Assembly: GCA_964479665.1 (NCBI GenBank)
Contig: CAYZNN010000018.1
Span: 1 to 64,000, forward strand
Length of the DNA stretch: 64,000 nucleotides
Source: UBA2287 sp964479665
GTDB lineage: Bacteria; Bacteroidota; Bacteroidia; Bacteroidales; Tenuifilaceae
Direction: 5' to 3'
Shown: in pieces, positions 44,581-54,011 of the stretch
Position numbering within the stretch: the first letter of the stretch is position 1
Layout of the letters: every line of letters starts with the position of its first letter
Notes under the pieces: generated by a model
The model's database searches: none
What the model was told of the DNA's origin: nothing
What the model saw: the letters and a program-made list of their open reading frames with translations, nothing else
Position numbers and translations under genes: made by a program

Positions 44581-45267
44581 TTACAATTTAGCAAACTCGT
44601 GCCAAAGGGTGTCGTTGGGCGTTGGAGCAACTATTCGAATAGCTTCGTCTGTAACAGGGTGAATGAATTCGAGCATACGCGAATGGAGCGAAATTCCTCC
44701 TCCCGTATTTGATCGTGGGGCTCCGTACTTCAAATCGCCTTTAATGGGTAAACCTATAACCGCCAGCTGTGCTCTGATTTGGTGATGCCTACCCGTGTGC
44801 AAGTCGATTTCGAGAAAGTAGTACCTTTCGCTTTTGCCAACCAACCTATACGTAAGTGAAGCTTCCTTGGTGCCCGGCTTGTGCTCGTTGTAGGCGTACG
44901 AACGGTTTTTATGCGGATTTCGAAGAATATGGTGTTTAAGAGTATCTGTTTCTTTAGGAGGCATATTTCCAACTATGGCCCAATATAACTTTTTTACCTT
45001 CCCATTGCGAAACAGCTCGTTCATTCTGCTCAAACCCTTGCTGGTTTTTGCCATTAGAACAACTCCGCTTACTGGCCGGTCGATTCTATGAATAACCTCA
45101 ACAAATACGTTTCCGGGTTTATTGTCGCGAACTTTTATGTACTGCTTCACCTTATCAATCAGGGGTTCATCGCCTGTTTCGTCGCTTTGAACAATATCGC
45201 TGGCCAATTTATTTATGGCAATAAGGTGATTATCTTCGTAAAGCACCCGAAGTGCAAGATCGTCCAT
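44581..45267 (-). CDS. RluA-family pseudouridine synthase
   Basis: 228 residues. The catalytic Asp is in VIHRIDRPVSGVVLMAKTSKGLSRM. Other blocks are YWAIVGNMP, TGRHHQIRAQLAVIG and GISLHSRMLEF. It converts uridine to pseudouridine in rRNA or tRNA; the target cannot be told. There is no S4 domain. It follows panB on the same strand after 13 bp and is probably cotranscribed. Confidence 0.92.
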   Translation of the reverse strand: MDDLALRVLYEDNHLIAINKLASDIVQSDETGDEPLIDKVKQYIKVRDNKPGNVFVEVIHRIDRPVSGVVLMAKTSKGLSRMNELFRNGKVKKLYWAIVGNMPPKETDTLKHHILRNPHKNRSYAYNEHKPGTKEASLTYRLVGKSERYYFLEIDLHTGRHHQIRAQLAVIGLPIKGDLKYGAPRSNTGGGISLHSRMLEFIHPVTDEAIRIVAPTPNDTLWHEFAKL

Positions 45268-45280
45268 TTTTTTATTTTAT

Positions 45281-46096
45281 TTAGTACTGCTCCCTTTCAT
45301 TGGGGAAGTCGAGTTTTTTTACATCTCCAATGTAAGTTTGGAAAGCTCCAAGCATCTCGGCATAGAGATTATGGTAGCGACGCAGGAAGCGAGGAGAAAA
45401 TTCTTGAGTAATTCCAAGCATATCGTGGGTTACAAGCACTTGCCCATCGACTCCGGGGCCAGCACCAATACCAATTACAGGTATTTTTAGTTCGCTTGCA
45501 ACCTGCGACCCCAATTTGGCTGGAATTTTTTCGAGAACAATTGAAAAACAACCGGTATTTTGTAGAATATGTGCATCCTCAACCAGTTTAAGGGCCTCCT
45601 CCTCGTCGCGTGCACGAACAACATAAGTTCCAAACTTATGAATAGATTGTGGAGTAAGACCCAGATGCCCCATAACAGGAATTCCTGCAGAAAGAATGCG
45701 TACTATGGAATCGACTATTTCTCTCCCACCCTCCAGTTTCAATGCATCGGCACCAGTCTCCTTCATAATCCGTATAGCAGAATTGAGGGCTAATTTGGAG
45801 TTCCCTTGGTAGGTACCAAATGGCATATCTACAACCACAAGGGCCCTCTTCACACCGCGAACTACCGATTGTGCATGGTAAATCATCTGATCTAAAGTTA
45901 TGGGTAGTGTCGACTCATGACCAGCCATCACATTGGATGCCGAATCGCCAACCAAAATAATGTCTACTCCCGCTGCATCGAGAATACGAGCCATGGAGTA
46001 ATCGTAACCGGTAAGCATGGCTATTTTCTCGCCCCGAAGTTTCATTTCATGCAACACATGCGTGGTTACTACTTTTGCCTTGCTTTCTGTTGACAT
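45281..46096 (-). CDS. panB: 3-methyl-2-oxobutanoate hydroxymethyltransferase
   Basis: 271 residues, normal length. It makes ketopantoate for coenzyme A synthesis. Conserved blocks: MLTGYDYSMARILDAAGVDIILVGDS, VVVDMPFGTY, ALKLEGG, VMGHLGLTPQ, VLEKIPA and PVIGIGAGPGVDGQVLV. The promoter is at 46117-46124 on the minus strand. Confidence 0.97.
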   Translation of the reverse strand: MSTESKAKVVTTHVLHEMKLRGEKIAMLTGYDYSMARILDAAGVDIILVGDSASNVMAGHESTLPITLDQMIYHAQSVVRGVKRALVVVDMPFGTYQGNSKLALNSAIRIMKETGADALKLEGGREIVDSIVRILSAGIPVMGHLGLTPQSIHKFGTYVVRARDEEEALKLVEDAHILQNTGCFSIVLEKIPAKLGSQVASELKIPVIGIGAGPGVDGQVLVTHDMLGITQEFSPRFLRRYHNLYAEMLGAFQTYIGDVKKLDFPNEREQY

Positions 46097-46430
46097 ATCG
46101 ATTAGGTTTTATGGGCCAAAGCTACAAAATATTAACTGAATGCAAACGGAAAGCATGCCTATCTTTCGTTTTACTTTTACACTTCATCTCCTTTGTCATA
46201 CTGAAAGCACTTCCTACAGACGATTTGTCAGTCCGAAAATTATTAAATAAAATACTGAAAACATGATATATACGCGAAACAGGCAATAATTAACTTTTTT
46301 AATTTTTATTTTCACTTTCCCTTAGAGTGCCATATTATCATAAAAAACGCTCAAAAAACTCAATGGCATAAAGATTGAAAAAGGAAGCCCGACACATAAA
46401 GTAAAGAACCAAAATAAACTATACATTACA
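46097..46430. other. Divergent intergenic region panB/dnaK
   Basis: The interval contains the panB -7 box (TAGCTTTG, minus strand, 46117-46124). I see no CIRCE element (TTAGCACTC-type repeat) and no clear TAnnTTTG in front of dnaK, so heat-shock control is not visible from sequence. The short open frame at 46075-46266 has no support as a gene. Confidence 0.5.
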
Positions 46431-48338
46431 ATGGCTAAAATTATTGGAATAGACTTGGGAACTACCAATTCGTGCGTTTCGGTTATGGAAGGAAACGAAC
46501 CAGTGGTAATACCCAACAGCGAGGGGAAACGCACAACCCCCTCAATTGTAGCATTTGTTGAAAATGGTGAACGTAAGGTTGGCGACCCTGCAAAACGTCA
46601 GTCCATTACCAACCCTACTAAAACCGTTTACTCCATTAAGCGATTCATGGGCGAAACCTTCGACAAGGTGACAAAGGAGGTTGAGCGCGTTCCCTACAAA
46701 GTTATTAAGGGCGATAACAATACACCCCGCGTTGTTATTGACGATCGTAAATTTACACCCCAAGAAATATCGGCAATGGTTCTTCAGAAAATGAAGAAAA
46801 CCGCCGAAGATTTTCTTGGCCAGGAGGTTACCGAGGCGGTAATTACCGTTCCGGCCTACTTTAGCGACTCTCAGCGCCAAGCCACCAAGGAAGCAGGTGA
46901 AATTGCTGGTTTAAAGGTTCGCCGTATTATTAACGAACCTACGGCTGCCGCTTTGGCATACGGCCTCGATAAAAAATCGAAGGATATAAAGGTAGCAGTA
47001 TTCGACCTGGGAGGTGGAACATTCGATATTTCTATTCTCGAACTGGGCGATGGCGTTTTCGAAGTTAAATCGACCAATGGTGATACCCACTTGGGCGGCG
47101 ACGATTTCGATCAGATAATTATTAACTGGTTGGCCGAGGAATTCAAAAAGGACGAGGGAATCGACCTACGCAAAGACCCCATGGCGCTCCAACGCCTGAA
47201 GGAGGCTGCCGAAAAGGCCAAAATTGAACTTTCGAGTTCAACCCAAACCGAAATTAACCTACCTTACATAATGCCTGTGGATGGAATTCCTAAGCACCTG
47301 GTTCGTACTCTTACAAGGGCCCAATTCGAAAAACTTTCCGATTCGCTCATTCAAGCTACCATAGAACCTTGCAGGAAAGCACTTAAGGATGCAGGCCTTC
47401 AGGCATCGGATGTCGACGAGGTAATACTTGTAGGCGGATCAACCCGTATACCTGCAATTCAACAGGTAGTTGAGAAATTTTTTGGCCGTACTCCCAGCAA
47501 GGGTGTAAACCCCGATGAGGTTGTGGCCGTAGGTGCTGCCATTCAGGGAGGCGTTCTCACCGGCGAAGTGAAGGACATATTGCTGCTCGACGTAACTCCG
47601 CTCTCGTTGGGGATTGAAACGATGGGCGGTGTTTTCACAAAATTAATCGATGCCAACACAACCATTCCTACACGTAAAAGTGAAACATTTACTACTGCAT
47701 CAGATAGTCAACCCTCGGTTGAAATTCATATTCTTCAGGGCGAGCGCCAAATGGCCAAGGACAATAAGACCATCGGGCGTTTCCACCTCGACGGTATTCC
47801 ACCTGCCCCCCGAGGAGTTCCTCAAATTGAAGTAACTTTCGATATCGATGCCAACGGAATCCTCCACGTTTCGGCTAAGGATAAGGGTACTGGCAAGGAG
47901 CAGCGAATTCGGATTGAAGCTACCACCGGGCTTACCGACGATGAAATTAAGCGAATGCGCGATGAGGCCAAAGCCAACGAGGAGGCCGACAAAGCTGCAC
48001 GCGAAAAGGTTGATAAGTTGAATGCTGCCGACAGCATGGTTTTCAATACTGAAAAGCAGCTGAAAGAGTTTGGCGACAAGATTCCGGCCGATAAGAAAAG
48101 TGCCATTGAAGGAGCTCTCGCTAAGCTGAAGGATGCTCACCAAAAGCAAGACATACCTGCTATTGATGCTGCCATGGCCGAATTGAACACCGCCTGGCAA
48201 GCAGCTTCTGAAGAGCTTTATAAGGCGCAGCAGGGCCAGCAAGGGCAGCAACAACCTCAGGGAGAGCCTAGCGGCAATTCCCAATCGGGTAAGCCCGAAA
48301 AGGAAGTAACCGATGTGGATTTTGAAGAAGTAAAGTAA
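46431..48338 (+). CDS. dnaK: Chaperone DnaK (Hsp70)
   Basis: 635 residues. The ATPase domain has IGIDLGTTNSCVSVMEG, VITVPAYFSDSQRQATKEAG, AVFDLGGGTFDISILE and VILVGGSTRIPAIQ. The substrate domain has LLLDVTPLSLGIETMGG. The end is a Gln/Gly-rich tail closing with EVTDVDFEEVK. No dnaJ or grpE gene is adjacent. A strong terminator follows. Confidence 0.99.
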   Translation: MAKIIGIDLGTTNSCVSVMEGNEPVVIPNSEGKRTTPSIVAFVENGERKVGDPAKRQSITNPTKTVYSIKRFMGETFDKVTKEVERVPYKVIKGDNNTPRVVIDDRKFTPQEISAMVLQKMKKTAEDFLGQEVTEAVITVPAYFSDSQRQATKEAGEIAGLKVRRIINEPTAAALAYGLDKKSKDIKVAVFDLGGGTFDISILELGDGVFEVKSTNGDTHLGGDDFDQIIINWLAEEFKKDEGIDLRKDPMALQRLKEAAEKAKIELSSSTQTEINLPYIMPVDGIPKHLVRTLTRAQFEKLSDSLIQATIEPCRKALKDAGLQASDVDEVILVGGSTRIPAIQQVVEKFFGRTPSKGVNPDEVVAVGAAIQGGVLTGEVKDILLLDVTPLSLGIETMGGVFTKLIDANTTIPTRKSETFTTASDSQPSVEIHILQGERQMAKDNKTIGRFHLDGIPPAPRGVPQIEVTFDIDANGILHVSAKDKGTGKEQRIRIEATTGLTDDEIKRMRDEAKANEEADKAAREKVDKLNAADSMVFNTEKQLKEFGDKIPADKKSAIEGALAKLKDAHQKQDIPAIDAAMAELNTAWQAASEELYKAQQGQQGQQQPQGEPSGNSQSGKPEKEVTDVDFEEVK

Positions 48339-48370
48339 GCTCCTATCAAAACCATCATATACTTCACCTA

Positions 48371-48396
48371 GCCCCCGAAAGGGGGCTTTATTTTTT
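48371..48396 (+). terminator. Terminator after dnaK
   Basis: GCCCCC-GAAA-GGGGGC (48371-48386) followed by TTTATTTTTT; GNRA-type loop. Confidence 0.92.
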
Positions 48397-48416
48397 GTAG
48401 GGCCAAAACAATTTTC

Positions 48417-48424
48417 TAGGTTTG
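48417..48424 (+). promoter_or_regulatory. -7 box for the MORN/YwqK gene
   Basis: TAGGTTTG, 41 nt before the ATG at 48466. Confidence 0.5.
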
Positions 48425-48465
48425 CATAATGTTTGTATAAACAGAAAACAACCAAATAACATTCA

Positions 48466-49263
48466 ATGGTTAAACTATCATTTACATGCCTATTGCTTTG
48501 CATATGCCTGCAAACCATGGCGCAACCCACCGATACGCTCTGGAACCAAACCGATAACTTGAACCGCAAACAGGGGCATTGGAGAAAGTATTACAAAAAT
48601 GGTAGCCTTGCTTACAAAGGATTTTTTAAGGACGATAAGCCACAGGGCAGCATGATCCGCTACTACGATACCGGAAAAATGAGAGCAAAACTTCAATTTC
48701 AAATCAATAGCGACTCGGTATCAGCAATTTTCTTCTATAACAATGGAAAGGAAGCGGCCCGTGGCAAATTCTTTGGAACCCTAAAGGAAGGGAAATGGGA
48801 ATACTTACAACAAAACGGTCAGGTGGCTTTCACCGAAACCTATAGCAAGGGTCAAAAGCATGGTTTGTTTGTTACCTACTACCCAACCGGCGAGGTTTAC
48901 GAGGTTATAAAATGGGAAAATGGAGCAAAAGTAGGGCTTGCTATTACTTATTTTCCCAATGGGCTTTACAAATCGACTGTTACTTATGGCAATGGTATCG
49001 AAAATGGCCCTGTAGTTACTTACTACGAAGGGGGCAAGAAGCGACTTGAAGGGAACTATTTGAATGGATTCAAGGATGGAGCCTGGGCACTCTTCTCGCC
49101 CGAAGGGAAAGCGCTAAGACAAATAGTTTACAAAAAGGGCAAAGCCAACAACGAGGACGACCTTCTAAAGGCCGAAACCAGCGAACTTGAAATGCAACTT
49201 CGCAACGCAGGGCGTATAGGCGAGCCCGAAATGGATGACTTTGTTCGACGAATGGGTCTATAA
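48466..49263 (+). CDS. Secreted MORN/YwqK-type repeat protein
   Basis: 265 residues with a signal peptide (VKLSFTCLLLCICLQTMAQ). It carries about seven MORN-like/YwqK repeats of roughly 22 residues (GHWRKYYKNGSLAYKGFF, GKWEYLQQNGQVAFTETY, GLFVTYYPTGEVYEV, GAWALFSPEGKALRQ). YwqK is known as a toxin-antitoxin annotation, but extracytoplasmic repeats like these in Bacteroidota are usually orphan proteins of unknown role. No toxin gene is next to it. Confidence 0.8.
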   Translation: MVKLSFTCLLLCICLQTMAQPTDTLWNQTDNLNRKQGHWRKYYKNGSLAYKGFFKDDKPQGSMIRYYDTGKMRAKLQFQINSDSVSAIFFYNNGKEAARGKFFGTLKEGKWEYLQQNGQVAFTETYSKGQKHGLFVTYYPTGEVYEVIKWENGAKVGLAITYFPNGLYKSTVTYGNGIENGPVVTYYEGGKKRLEGNYLNGFKDGAWALFSPEGKALRQIVYKKGKANNEDDLLKAETSELEMQLRNAGRIGEPEMDDFVRRMGL

Positions 49264-49296
49264 CAAAAAACCTCTCTTACCGAGAGGCTTTTTGTT
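49263..49296. terminator. Bidirectional terminator between the MORN gene and gap
   Basis: AACAAAAA-CCTCTC-TTACC-GAGAGG-CTTTTTGTT: a stem with A-rich and T-rich shoulders, usable from both convergent genes. Confidence 0.88.
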
Positions 49297-49308
49297 ACGT
49301 TTAAACTT

Positions 49309-50316
49309 CTACTTAAACAGCATAGGAACCAGGTCAACCACGCGGCAGGAGTAGCCCCACTCATTGTCGTACCAGGCCAGTATTTTAACCATGTTACCCA
49401 TTACCATGGTGCTGTCGGCATCGAAAATGGAGCTGTGCGAATTGTGAACAATGTCGATTGAAACAATAGGGTCCTCGGTGTATTCCACAATGCCCTTCAT
49501 GGGGCCTTCGGCCGCTTTTTTCACAGCAGCATTTACTTCCTCCTTGGTTACATCCCTTTTCAGGAACGCTACAAAGTCGACCAGCGAACCGGTTGGGGTT
49601 GGAACGCGAACTGCTAAACCATCGAGTTTGCCTTTGAGCTCGGGAATTACTTTACCTACCGACTTGGCAGCACCGGTAGTAGTAGGAATCATTGATACAG
49701 CAGCTGAACGGGCTCGGCGAAGGTCGCTATGGGGTGCATCGAGAATGCGTTGGTCGTTGGTGTATGCATGTATGGTATTCATGAAACCCTTTTCTAACCC
49801 GAAATTATCGTGCAGAATTTTTACAATGGGTGCTAGGCAGTTAGTGGTACAGCTGGCATTCGAAACGCACTTGTCTTCAGGTTTCAAATCGCTATCGTTA
49901 ACGCCCAACACAATCATGCGGTCAATTTCATCCTTGGAGGGTACGCAAAGGATAACCTTTTTGGCACCATTCTTAATATGATCTCCATAACCACCCTTTT
50001 CGCTTTCGCGTTTGGTGAAAATTCCGGTCGACTCAACTACCACATCGGGTGTAACTACCCATTTAATATTTAACGGGCTCCGCTCAGCATGAACAGGGTA
50101 CTTGGTACCATTAACAATTATGTTCTGTGCATCGTAAGAAACGTTTCCGTTGAACTTGCCCTGGGTCGAATCGTACTTCAGCAGGTGAGCAAGGGTTTTG
50201 GTATCGGTGAGGTCATTAATTCCAACAACCTCCATTTCGGGACGCTCCAACGCAATTTTGAATACGTTGCGGCCAATTCGTCCAAAGCCATTGATTGCAA
50301 CCTTAATCTTTGCCAT
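49309..50316 (-). CDS. gap: Glyceraldehyde-3-phosphate dehydrogenase
   Basis: 335 residues. NAD site VAINGFGRIGRNVFKIAL. Catalytic Cys in SNASCTTNCLAPI. Also HAYTNDQRILDAPHSDLRRARSAAVSMIPTTTGAAK and WYDNEWGYSCRVVDL. Central glycolytic enzyme. Own promoter at 50369-50376. Confidence 0.98.
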   Translation of the reverse strand: MAKIKVAINGFGRIGRNVFKIALERPEMEVVGINDLTDTKTLAHLLKYDSTQGKFNGNVSYDAQNIIVNGTKYPVHAERSPLNIKWVVTPDVVVESTGIFTKRESEKGGYGDHIKNGAKKVILCVPSKDEIDRMIVLGVNDSDLKPEDKCVSNASCTTNCLAPIVKILHDNFGLEKGFMNTIHAYTNDQRILDAPHSDLRRARSAAVSMIPTTTGAAKSVGKVIPELKGKLDGLAVRVPTPTGSLVDFVAFLKRDVTKEEVNAAVKKAAEGPMKGIVEYTEDPIVSIDIVHNSHSSIFDADSTMVMGNMVKILAWYDNEWGYSCRVVDLVPMLFK

Positions 50317-50368
50317 AGTTATTTATTTTAGATTTGAAAACTGTTTGTTTTAAACTGAAAATCCACTT

Positions 50369-50376
50369 CAAAGGTA
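50369..50376 (-). promoter_or_regulatory. -7 box for gap
   Basis: TACCTTTG on the minus strand, 52 nt upstream of the ATG. Confidence 0.5.
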
Positions 50377-50476
50377 GCTATTTAAACCGAATTTAAACTA
50401 AATATGCCCTCAAGCATCGACCGAAAAAACCGAAAACGGTTGCTTCCAAAACCCATAGCAATTTGAGTACATTTAG

Positions 50477-50484
50477 TACCTTTG
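50477..50484 (+). promoter_or_regulatory. -7 box for the ABC-F gene
   Basis: TACCTTTG, 19 nt before the ATG at 50504. Confidence 0.5.
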
Positions 50485-50503
50485 GAGGGCAAAAAAATTT
50501 GAA

Positions 50504-52462
50504 ATGGTTTCTCTCAATCAGGTTACGGTAACCTTTGGCGGTTTCGATTTGTTTCGCAACGTGAGTTTCAATATTTCTCCCCGCGAAAGAATTGGATTGG
50601 TTGGCAAGAATGGTGCTGGTAAAACTACTCTTCTTCGTATAATTGTGGGTCAGGTCGCCCCAACTTCGGGCTTTGTGGGCATCCCAAAGGATACAAAGAT
50701 AGGCTACCTGCCCCAGCAAATGGATGTTGCCAACAGCCGAAACGTATTGGATGAAACAATGCAGGCCTTTAGCGAAACGCTCGATCTTGCCCGTGAAATG
50801 GAGCAGCTTTCGACTGAAATGGCGCACCGTACCGATTACCATTCCGAAAGCTATATATCCCTCATTGAAAAATTGGCCGAGAAAACCGACCGATTCAACC
50901 TGTTTGGCGGTAAAAACCTTGAGGCGCAAGCCGAGGTTGCGTTGCAGGGATTGGGCTTTAAACGAACCGACTTTTCTCGCCCAACCCACGAGTTCAGTGG
51001 AGGTTGGCGCATGCGCATTGAACTGGCCAAAATTTTGCTGCGCAAGCCCGATGTGCTCCTTCTCGACGAGCCCACCAACCACCTCGACATTGAATCGATT
51101 CAATGGCTCGAGGAATACCTAAAAACTTTTCCGGGTTCTGTTGTACTCATTTCGCACGACAGAGCCTTTCTCGACAATATAACCGAACGTACAGTTGAAC
51201 TATCGCTAGGAAAAGCTTTCGACTACCGAGTTGCCTATTCCAAGTACGTTGTGCTCCGAAGCGAGCGCCGCGAGCAGCAGCTGGCTGCCTACCGGAATCA
51301 GCAGAAGCAAATTGACGACACCATGGAGTTTGTAGAGCGTTTCCGCTACAAGGCCACCAAGGCCAACCAGGTGCAATCGAGATTGAAACAGCTCGATAAA
51401 ATGGAAATTATTGAGGTTGACGACGAGGACCTATCGGCTCTTAACATCACGTTTCCGCCTGCTCCCCGCTCGGGCGAGGTGGCGGTAAAAATCGATGAGG
51501 TAGCGAAAAGTTACGGCAATCTCACGGTTTTTAGCAGAGCCAACATGGTTATTGAACGGGGCGAAAAGGTAGCTTTTGTAGGTCGAAACGGAGAAGGAAA
51601 AACTACTCTGAGCCGAATAATTATTGGCGAACTCGACCATACCGGAAAAATAACCATTGGGCACAACGTGAGCATTGGGTACTTTGCCCAGAATCAGGAC
51701 GAACTAATGAACCCAAACCATACGGTTCTGGAAACCATCGACAGGGTTGCAGTTGGCGATATACGCACTAAAATGCGCGATATACTTGGGGCTTTTCTTT
51801 TCCGTGGCGACGATGTGGACAAAAAGGTATCGGTACTTTCGGGGGGTGAACGAAACCGGCTAGCTATGGTTAAGCTCATGCTGCAACCCTACAACCTGCT
51901 CGTTCTCGACGAGCCCACGAACCACCTCGATATGCGCTCAAAGGACATTCTTAAGAATGCCATCCGCAAATTCGAAGGAACTGTTATTGTGGTATCGCAC
52001 GACCGAGAATTCCTCGATGGGCTGGTTTCGAAAGTTTACGAATTCCGCGATGGCAAAGTAAAGGAACACTTGGGTAGTATAAACGAATTTTTAATGCGTC
52101 GTAGGCTCGAAAACTTGAAAGCACTTGAGTTTCGGAAAGAAAATAGCCGCTCCCATTCGGTGGAAAAAAGCAAAGCCGAAAGCAAGCAGCAATGGCTCGA
52201 TCGCAAAGAGTTCGACAAGCAAGTACGTAAGGTTGAGGCAAATACAGAAAGGACCGAGGCGGAAATACATGCGCTTGAAAAGCGCATTGAAACTATGGAT
52301 GCCCTGTTGGCTTCGCCCGAGGGTTCGAAGGAAGCCGATGCCGATTTTTACATTCGCTATAATGAAATAAAAAAACAGCTGGTAACACTTATGGATCAAT
52401 GGGAACAACTTTCGATGGAGGCAGAAGAACTGAAAGAGAAACGCAAGGAGATGGAAGGATAG
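50504..52462 (+). CDS. ABC-F family ATPase (ribosome-associated type)
   Basis: 652 residues. Two ATP-binding cassettes in one chain: Walker A GKNGAGKTTLLR and GRNGEGKTTLSR, signatures FSGGWRMR and LSGGERNR, and Walker B LLLDEPTNHLD and LVLDEPTNHLD. An inter-domain linker (YRNQQKQIDDTMEFVERFRYKA) and a C-terminal coiled coil (from about 540) are present. There are no membrane segments. This is the layout of translation factors such as EttA/Uup; which subfamily cannot be told without a tree. Confidence 0.92.
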   Translation: MVSLNQVTVTFGGFDLFRNVSFNISPRERIGLVGKNGAGKTTLLRIIVGQVAPTSGFVGIPKDTKIGYLPQQMDVANSRNVLDETMQAFSETLDLAREMEQLSTEMAHRTDYHSESYISLIEKLAEKTDRFNLFGGKNLEAQAEVALQGLGFKRTDFSRPTHEFSGGWRMRIELAKILLRKPDVLLLDEPTNHLDIESIQWLEEYLKTFPGSVVLISHDRAFLDNITERTVELSLGKAFDYRVAYSKYVVLRSERREQQLAAYRNQQKQIDDTMEFVERFRYKATKANQVQSRLKQLDKMEIIEVDDEDLSALNITFPPAPRSGEVAVKIDEVAKSYGNLTVFSRANMVIERGEKVAFVGRNGEGKTTLSRIIIGELDHTGKITIGHNVSIGYFAQNQDELMNPNHTVLETIDRVAVGDIRTKMRDILGAFLFRGDDVDKKVSVLSGGERNRLAMVKLMLQPYNLLVLDEPTNHLDMRSKDILKNAIRKFEGTVIVVSHDREFLDGLVSKVYEFRDGKVKEHLGSINEFLMRRRLENLKALEFRKENSRSHSVEKSKAESKQQWLDRKEFDKQVRKVEANTERTEAEIHALEKRIETMDALLASPEGSKEADADFYIRYNEIKKQLVTLMDQWEQLSMEAEELKEKRKEMEG

Positions 52463-52642
52463 CGGGTTGGTTGTCGGTTAAGTTGTTCATTGATTGTTGA
52501 TTGTTGAAAACAAACCTCAACCGTCTTCCAGTTTTGCACTTCGGTCTTCAATAGCTCAATAACCTAATAACTCAAAAACTGAATTACTCAATAACCCAAT
52601 AATCAATAATCTAAGTACATTAGCACCACAGTTTCCTCTCAT
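52463..52642. repeat. Degenerate A/T-rich short tandem repeats
   Basis: From about 52550 to 52612 the sequence is made of loosely repeated units like CTCAATAACCTAATAA and CTCAATAACCCAATAA. It sits between the ABC-F gene and rlmB. Such strings are seen in Bacteroidota intergenic DNA; no function is evident. Confidence 0.5.
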
Positions 52643-53377
52643 ATGAAACCTACACGAAATAACGATACAATTTACGGAATTAGAGCTGTAATGGAGGCCC
52701 TAAATTCAGGCAAAGAGATAGATAAAGTTCTAATTAAGAGAGGTGTTGCAGGCGAGCTGGTTGGCGAGTTGCTCCAAATGCTCCGAGAGCATGGGGTAAA
52801 CGTACATCAGGTTCCGGCAGAAAAGTTCAACGAGTTTGGAAATAGAAATCATCAGGGCGTAGTAGCCTACGTTACGCCTGTTGCGTTTTTTCCGTTCGAA
52901 GAGCTGATTGCACAGCTTTGGGAGCAAGGAAAGGACCCATTCCTAGTGATTCTCGACGGAGTTACCGATGTTCGGAACCTGGGTGCCATTGTACGAACTG
53001 CCGAATGCGCTGGAGCGCATGCCGTTATTTTTCCTGCTAAAGGCTCGGCTCGTATTGGTTCCGATGCTGTAAAAACTTCGGCCGGGGCCATCCACCATCT
53101 GCCGCTTTGCCGGGTTGGAAGCCTCAAATCTACCATAAATTACCTTCGCAATTCGGGAATAAGGGTAGTTGCAGCCAGCGAAAAGGCATCGAAACTATAC
53201 TCCGAAGTTGACTTAAAACCACCCATTGCCATTGTATTGGGCTCCGAGGATGTTGGCATTTCGGACGAGGTGCTGCGCCTTGCCGATGAGCTGGTAGCTA
53301 TACCCATACGCGGCAAGGTTGGGTCGCTCAACGTTTCGGTTGCTGCCGGAATTCTGATTTTTGCGGTATTACGCTAA
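52643..53377 (+). CDS. rlmB: 23S rRNA (guanosine-2'-O-)-methyltransferase, TrmH/SpoU family
   Basis: 244 residues. N-terminal substrate-binding domain (IYGIRAVMEALNSGKEIDKVLI). SPOUT methylase motifs: ILDGVTDVRNLGAIVRTAECAGAHAVI, IAIVLGSEDVGIS and IPIRGKVGSLNVSVAAGI, which form the knotted AdoMet site. RlmB is the best match in length and N-domain; TrmH-type relatives cannot be excluded completely. Confidence 0.9.
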   Translation: MKPTRNNDTIYGIRAVMEALNSGKEIDKVLIKRGVAGELVGELLQMLREHGVNVHQVPAEKFNEFGNRNHQGVVAYVTPVAFFPFEELIAQLWEQGKDPFLVILDGVTDVRNLGAIVRTAECAGAHAVIFPAKGSARIGSDAVKTSAGAIHHLPLCRVGSLKSTINYLRNSGIRVVAASEKASKLYSEVDLKPPIAIVLGSEDVGISDEVLRLADELVAIPIRGKVGSLNVSVAAGILIFAVLR

Positions 53378-53389
53378 AACTAACTATTT

Positions 53390-53524
53390 CGCACGAGGTT
53401 GCCCTGTTGAAACGCAACAACCACAAGACTGGATGCACCAATCGCAAATGCTTTTTGTAAATACAATTGAGGTTCCGGAAGCAGATAAGATTCTTACCAT
53501 AAACCCCTATAACAGGTCAATTAG
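53390..53524 (+). pseudogene. Possible remnant of a coding sequence
   Basis: An open stretch without a good start reads about 45 codons of protein-like sequence (GCPVETQQPQDWMHQSQMLF, then NTIEVPEADKILTINPYNR) and ends in TGA just inside the tail of the convergent MarR gene. No homologue recognised. It could be the end of a decayed gene or chance. Confidence 0.2.
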
Positions 53525-53917
53525 GTTTTGAATGGATTGTTTTAAAGCTGTAAAGTCTGCAAGGTTAGTATGTTGAAGCAATTTAGATTCATTGTTACTC
53601 CGTTCAGCATTAATATTTTTCAATAACTGAGTTCCTGCGGGTGTGAGTTTAATTATTATGGAGCGCCGATCATTTTCATCGGTCGTTCTAACCAACAACT
53701 CTTTTTTTACGAGGTTATCGATAATCCTGCTTATTCTCGACAAAGAGATACCCATGCTCTTTGCCATTATACAGCTATTAATACAGTCACATTTCTTAAA
53801 AGCTATAAAAAAGAAGTATTCAGATTCGTTAAGGTTATACTTTTTCCTGATTGTTTGGTTATAAGCCTCGCCTTTCTCTCTTAAATAGTCCAGTAAATAA
53901 AAAATATTTTCATTCAT
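53507..53917 (-). CDS. MarR-family transcriptional regulator
   Basis: 136 residues. The winged HTH is seen in FFIAFKKCDCINSCIMAKSMGISLSRISRIIDNLVKKELLVRTTDENDRRSIIIKLTPAGTQLL, with the typical DENDRRS wing. Three cysteines cluster at CDCINSC, which could sense oxidants or metals in the way some MarR proteins do. It is divergent from the DUF302 gene, with a palindrome in the shared region. Confidence 0.9.
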   Translation of the reverse strand: MNENIFYLLDYLREKGEAYNQTIRKKYNLNESEYFFFIAFKKCDCINSCIMAKSMGISLSRISRIIDNLVKKELLVRTTDENDRRSIIIKLTPAGTQLLKNINAERSNNESKLLQHTNLADFTALKQSIQNLIDLL

Positions 53918-53973
53918 AACGCACGGGTTTACAGGATGATATAAAATTAATTTGAAAAAAACATGTATTTATT

Positions 53974-54003
53974 TTTGTAGATATGTATATATGTGTATAT
54001 TTG
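53974..54003 (+). promoter_or_regulatory. Complete Bacteroidota promoter for the DUF302 gene
   Basis: TTTG (53974-53977) and TATATTTG (53996-54003), separated by 18 nt, match both the -33 and -7 consensus elements. The -7 box lies about 60 nt upstream of the ATG at 54065. Confidence 0.7.
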
Positions 54004-54011
54004 CACACGTA

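Noticed and set aside
46075..46266. 63-codon frame between panB and dnaK
   Set aside because: Covers the panB promoter and has no homologous features or Bacteroidota start context.
47700..48569. 289-codon minus-strand reading frame opposite dnaK and the MORN gene
   Set aside because: It covers the conserved dnaK substrate domain, its terminator and the start of the next gene on the other strand; no plausible start or domain.
48466..49263. Antitoxin of a toxin-antitoxin pair (YwqK label)
   Set aside because: It has a signal peptide and no small toxin gene beside it; the label comes only from the repeat type.
50393..51103. 236-codon minus-strand reading frame opposite the ABC-F gene
   Set aside because: Mirror of the first ATP-binding cassette; crosses the promoter of the real gene.
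52540..52620. Short repeats resembling a CRISPR array
   Set aside because: Units are about 16 bp, degenerate and contiguous without spacers; no cas genes anywhere in the window.
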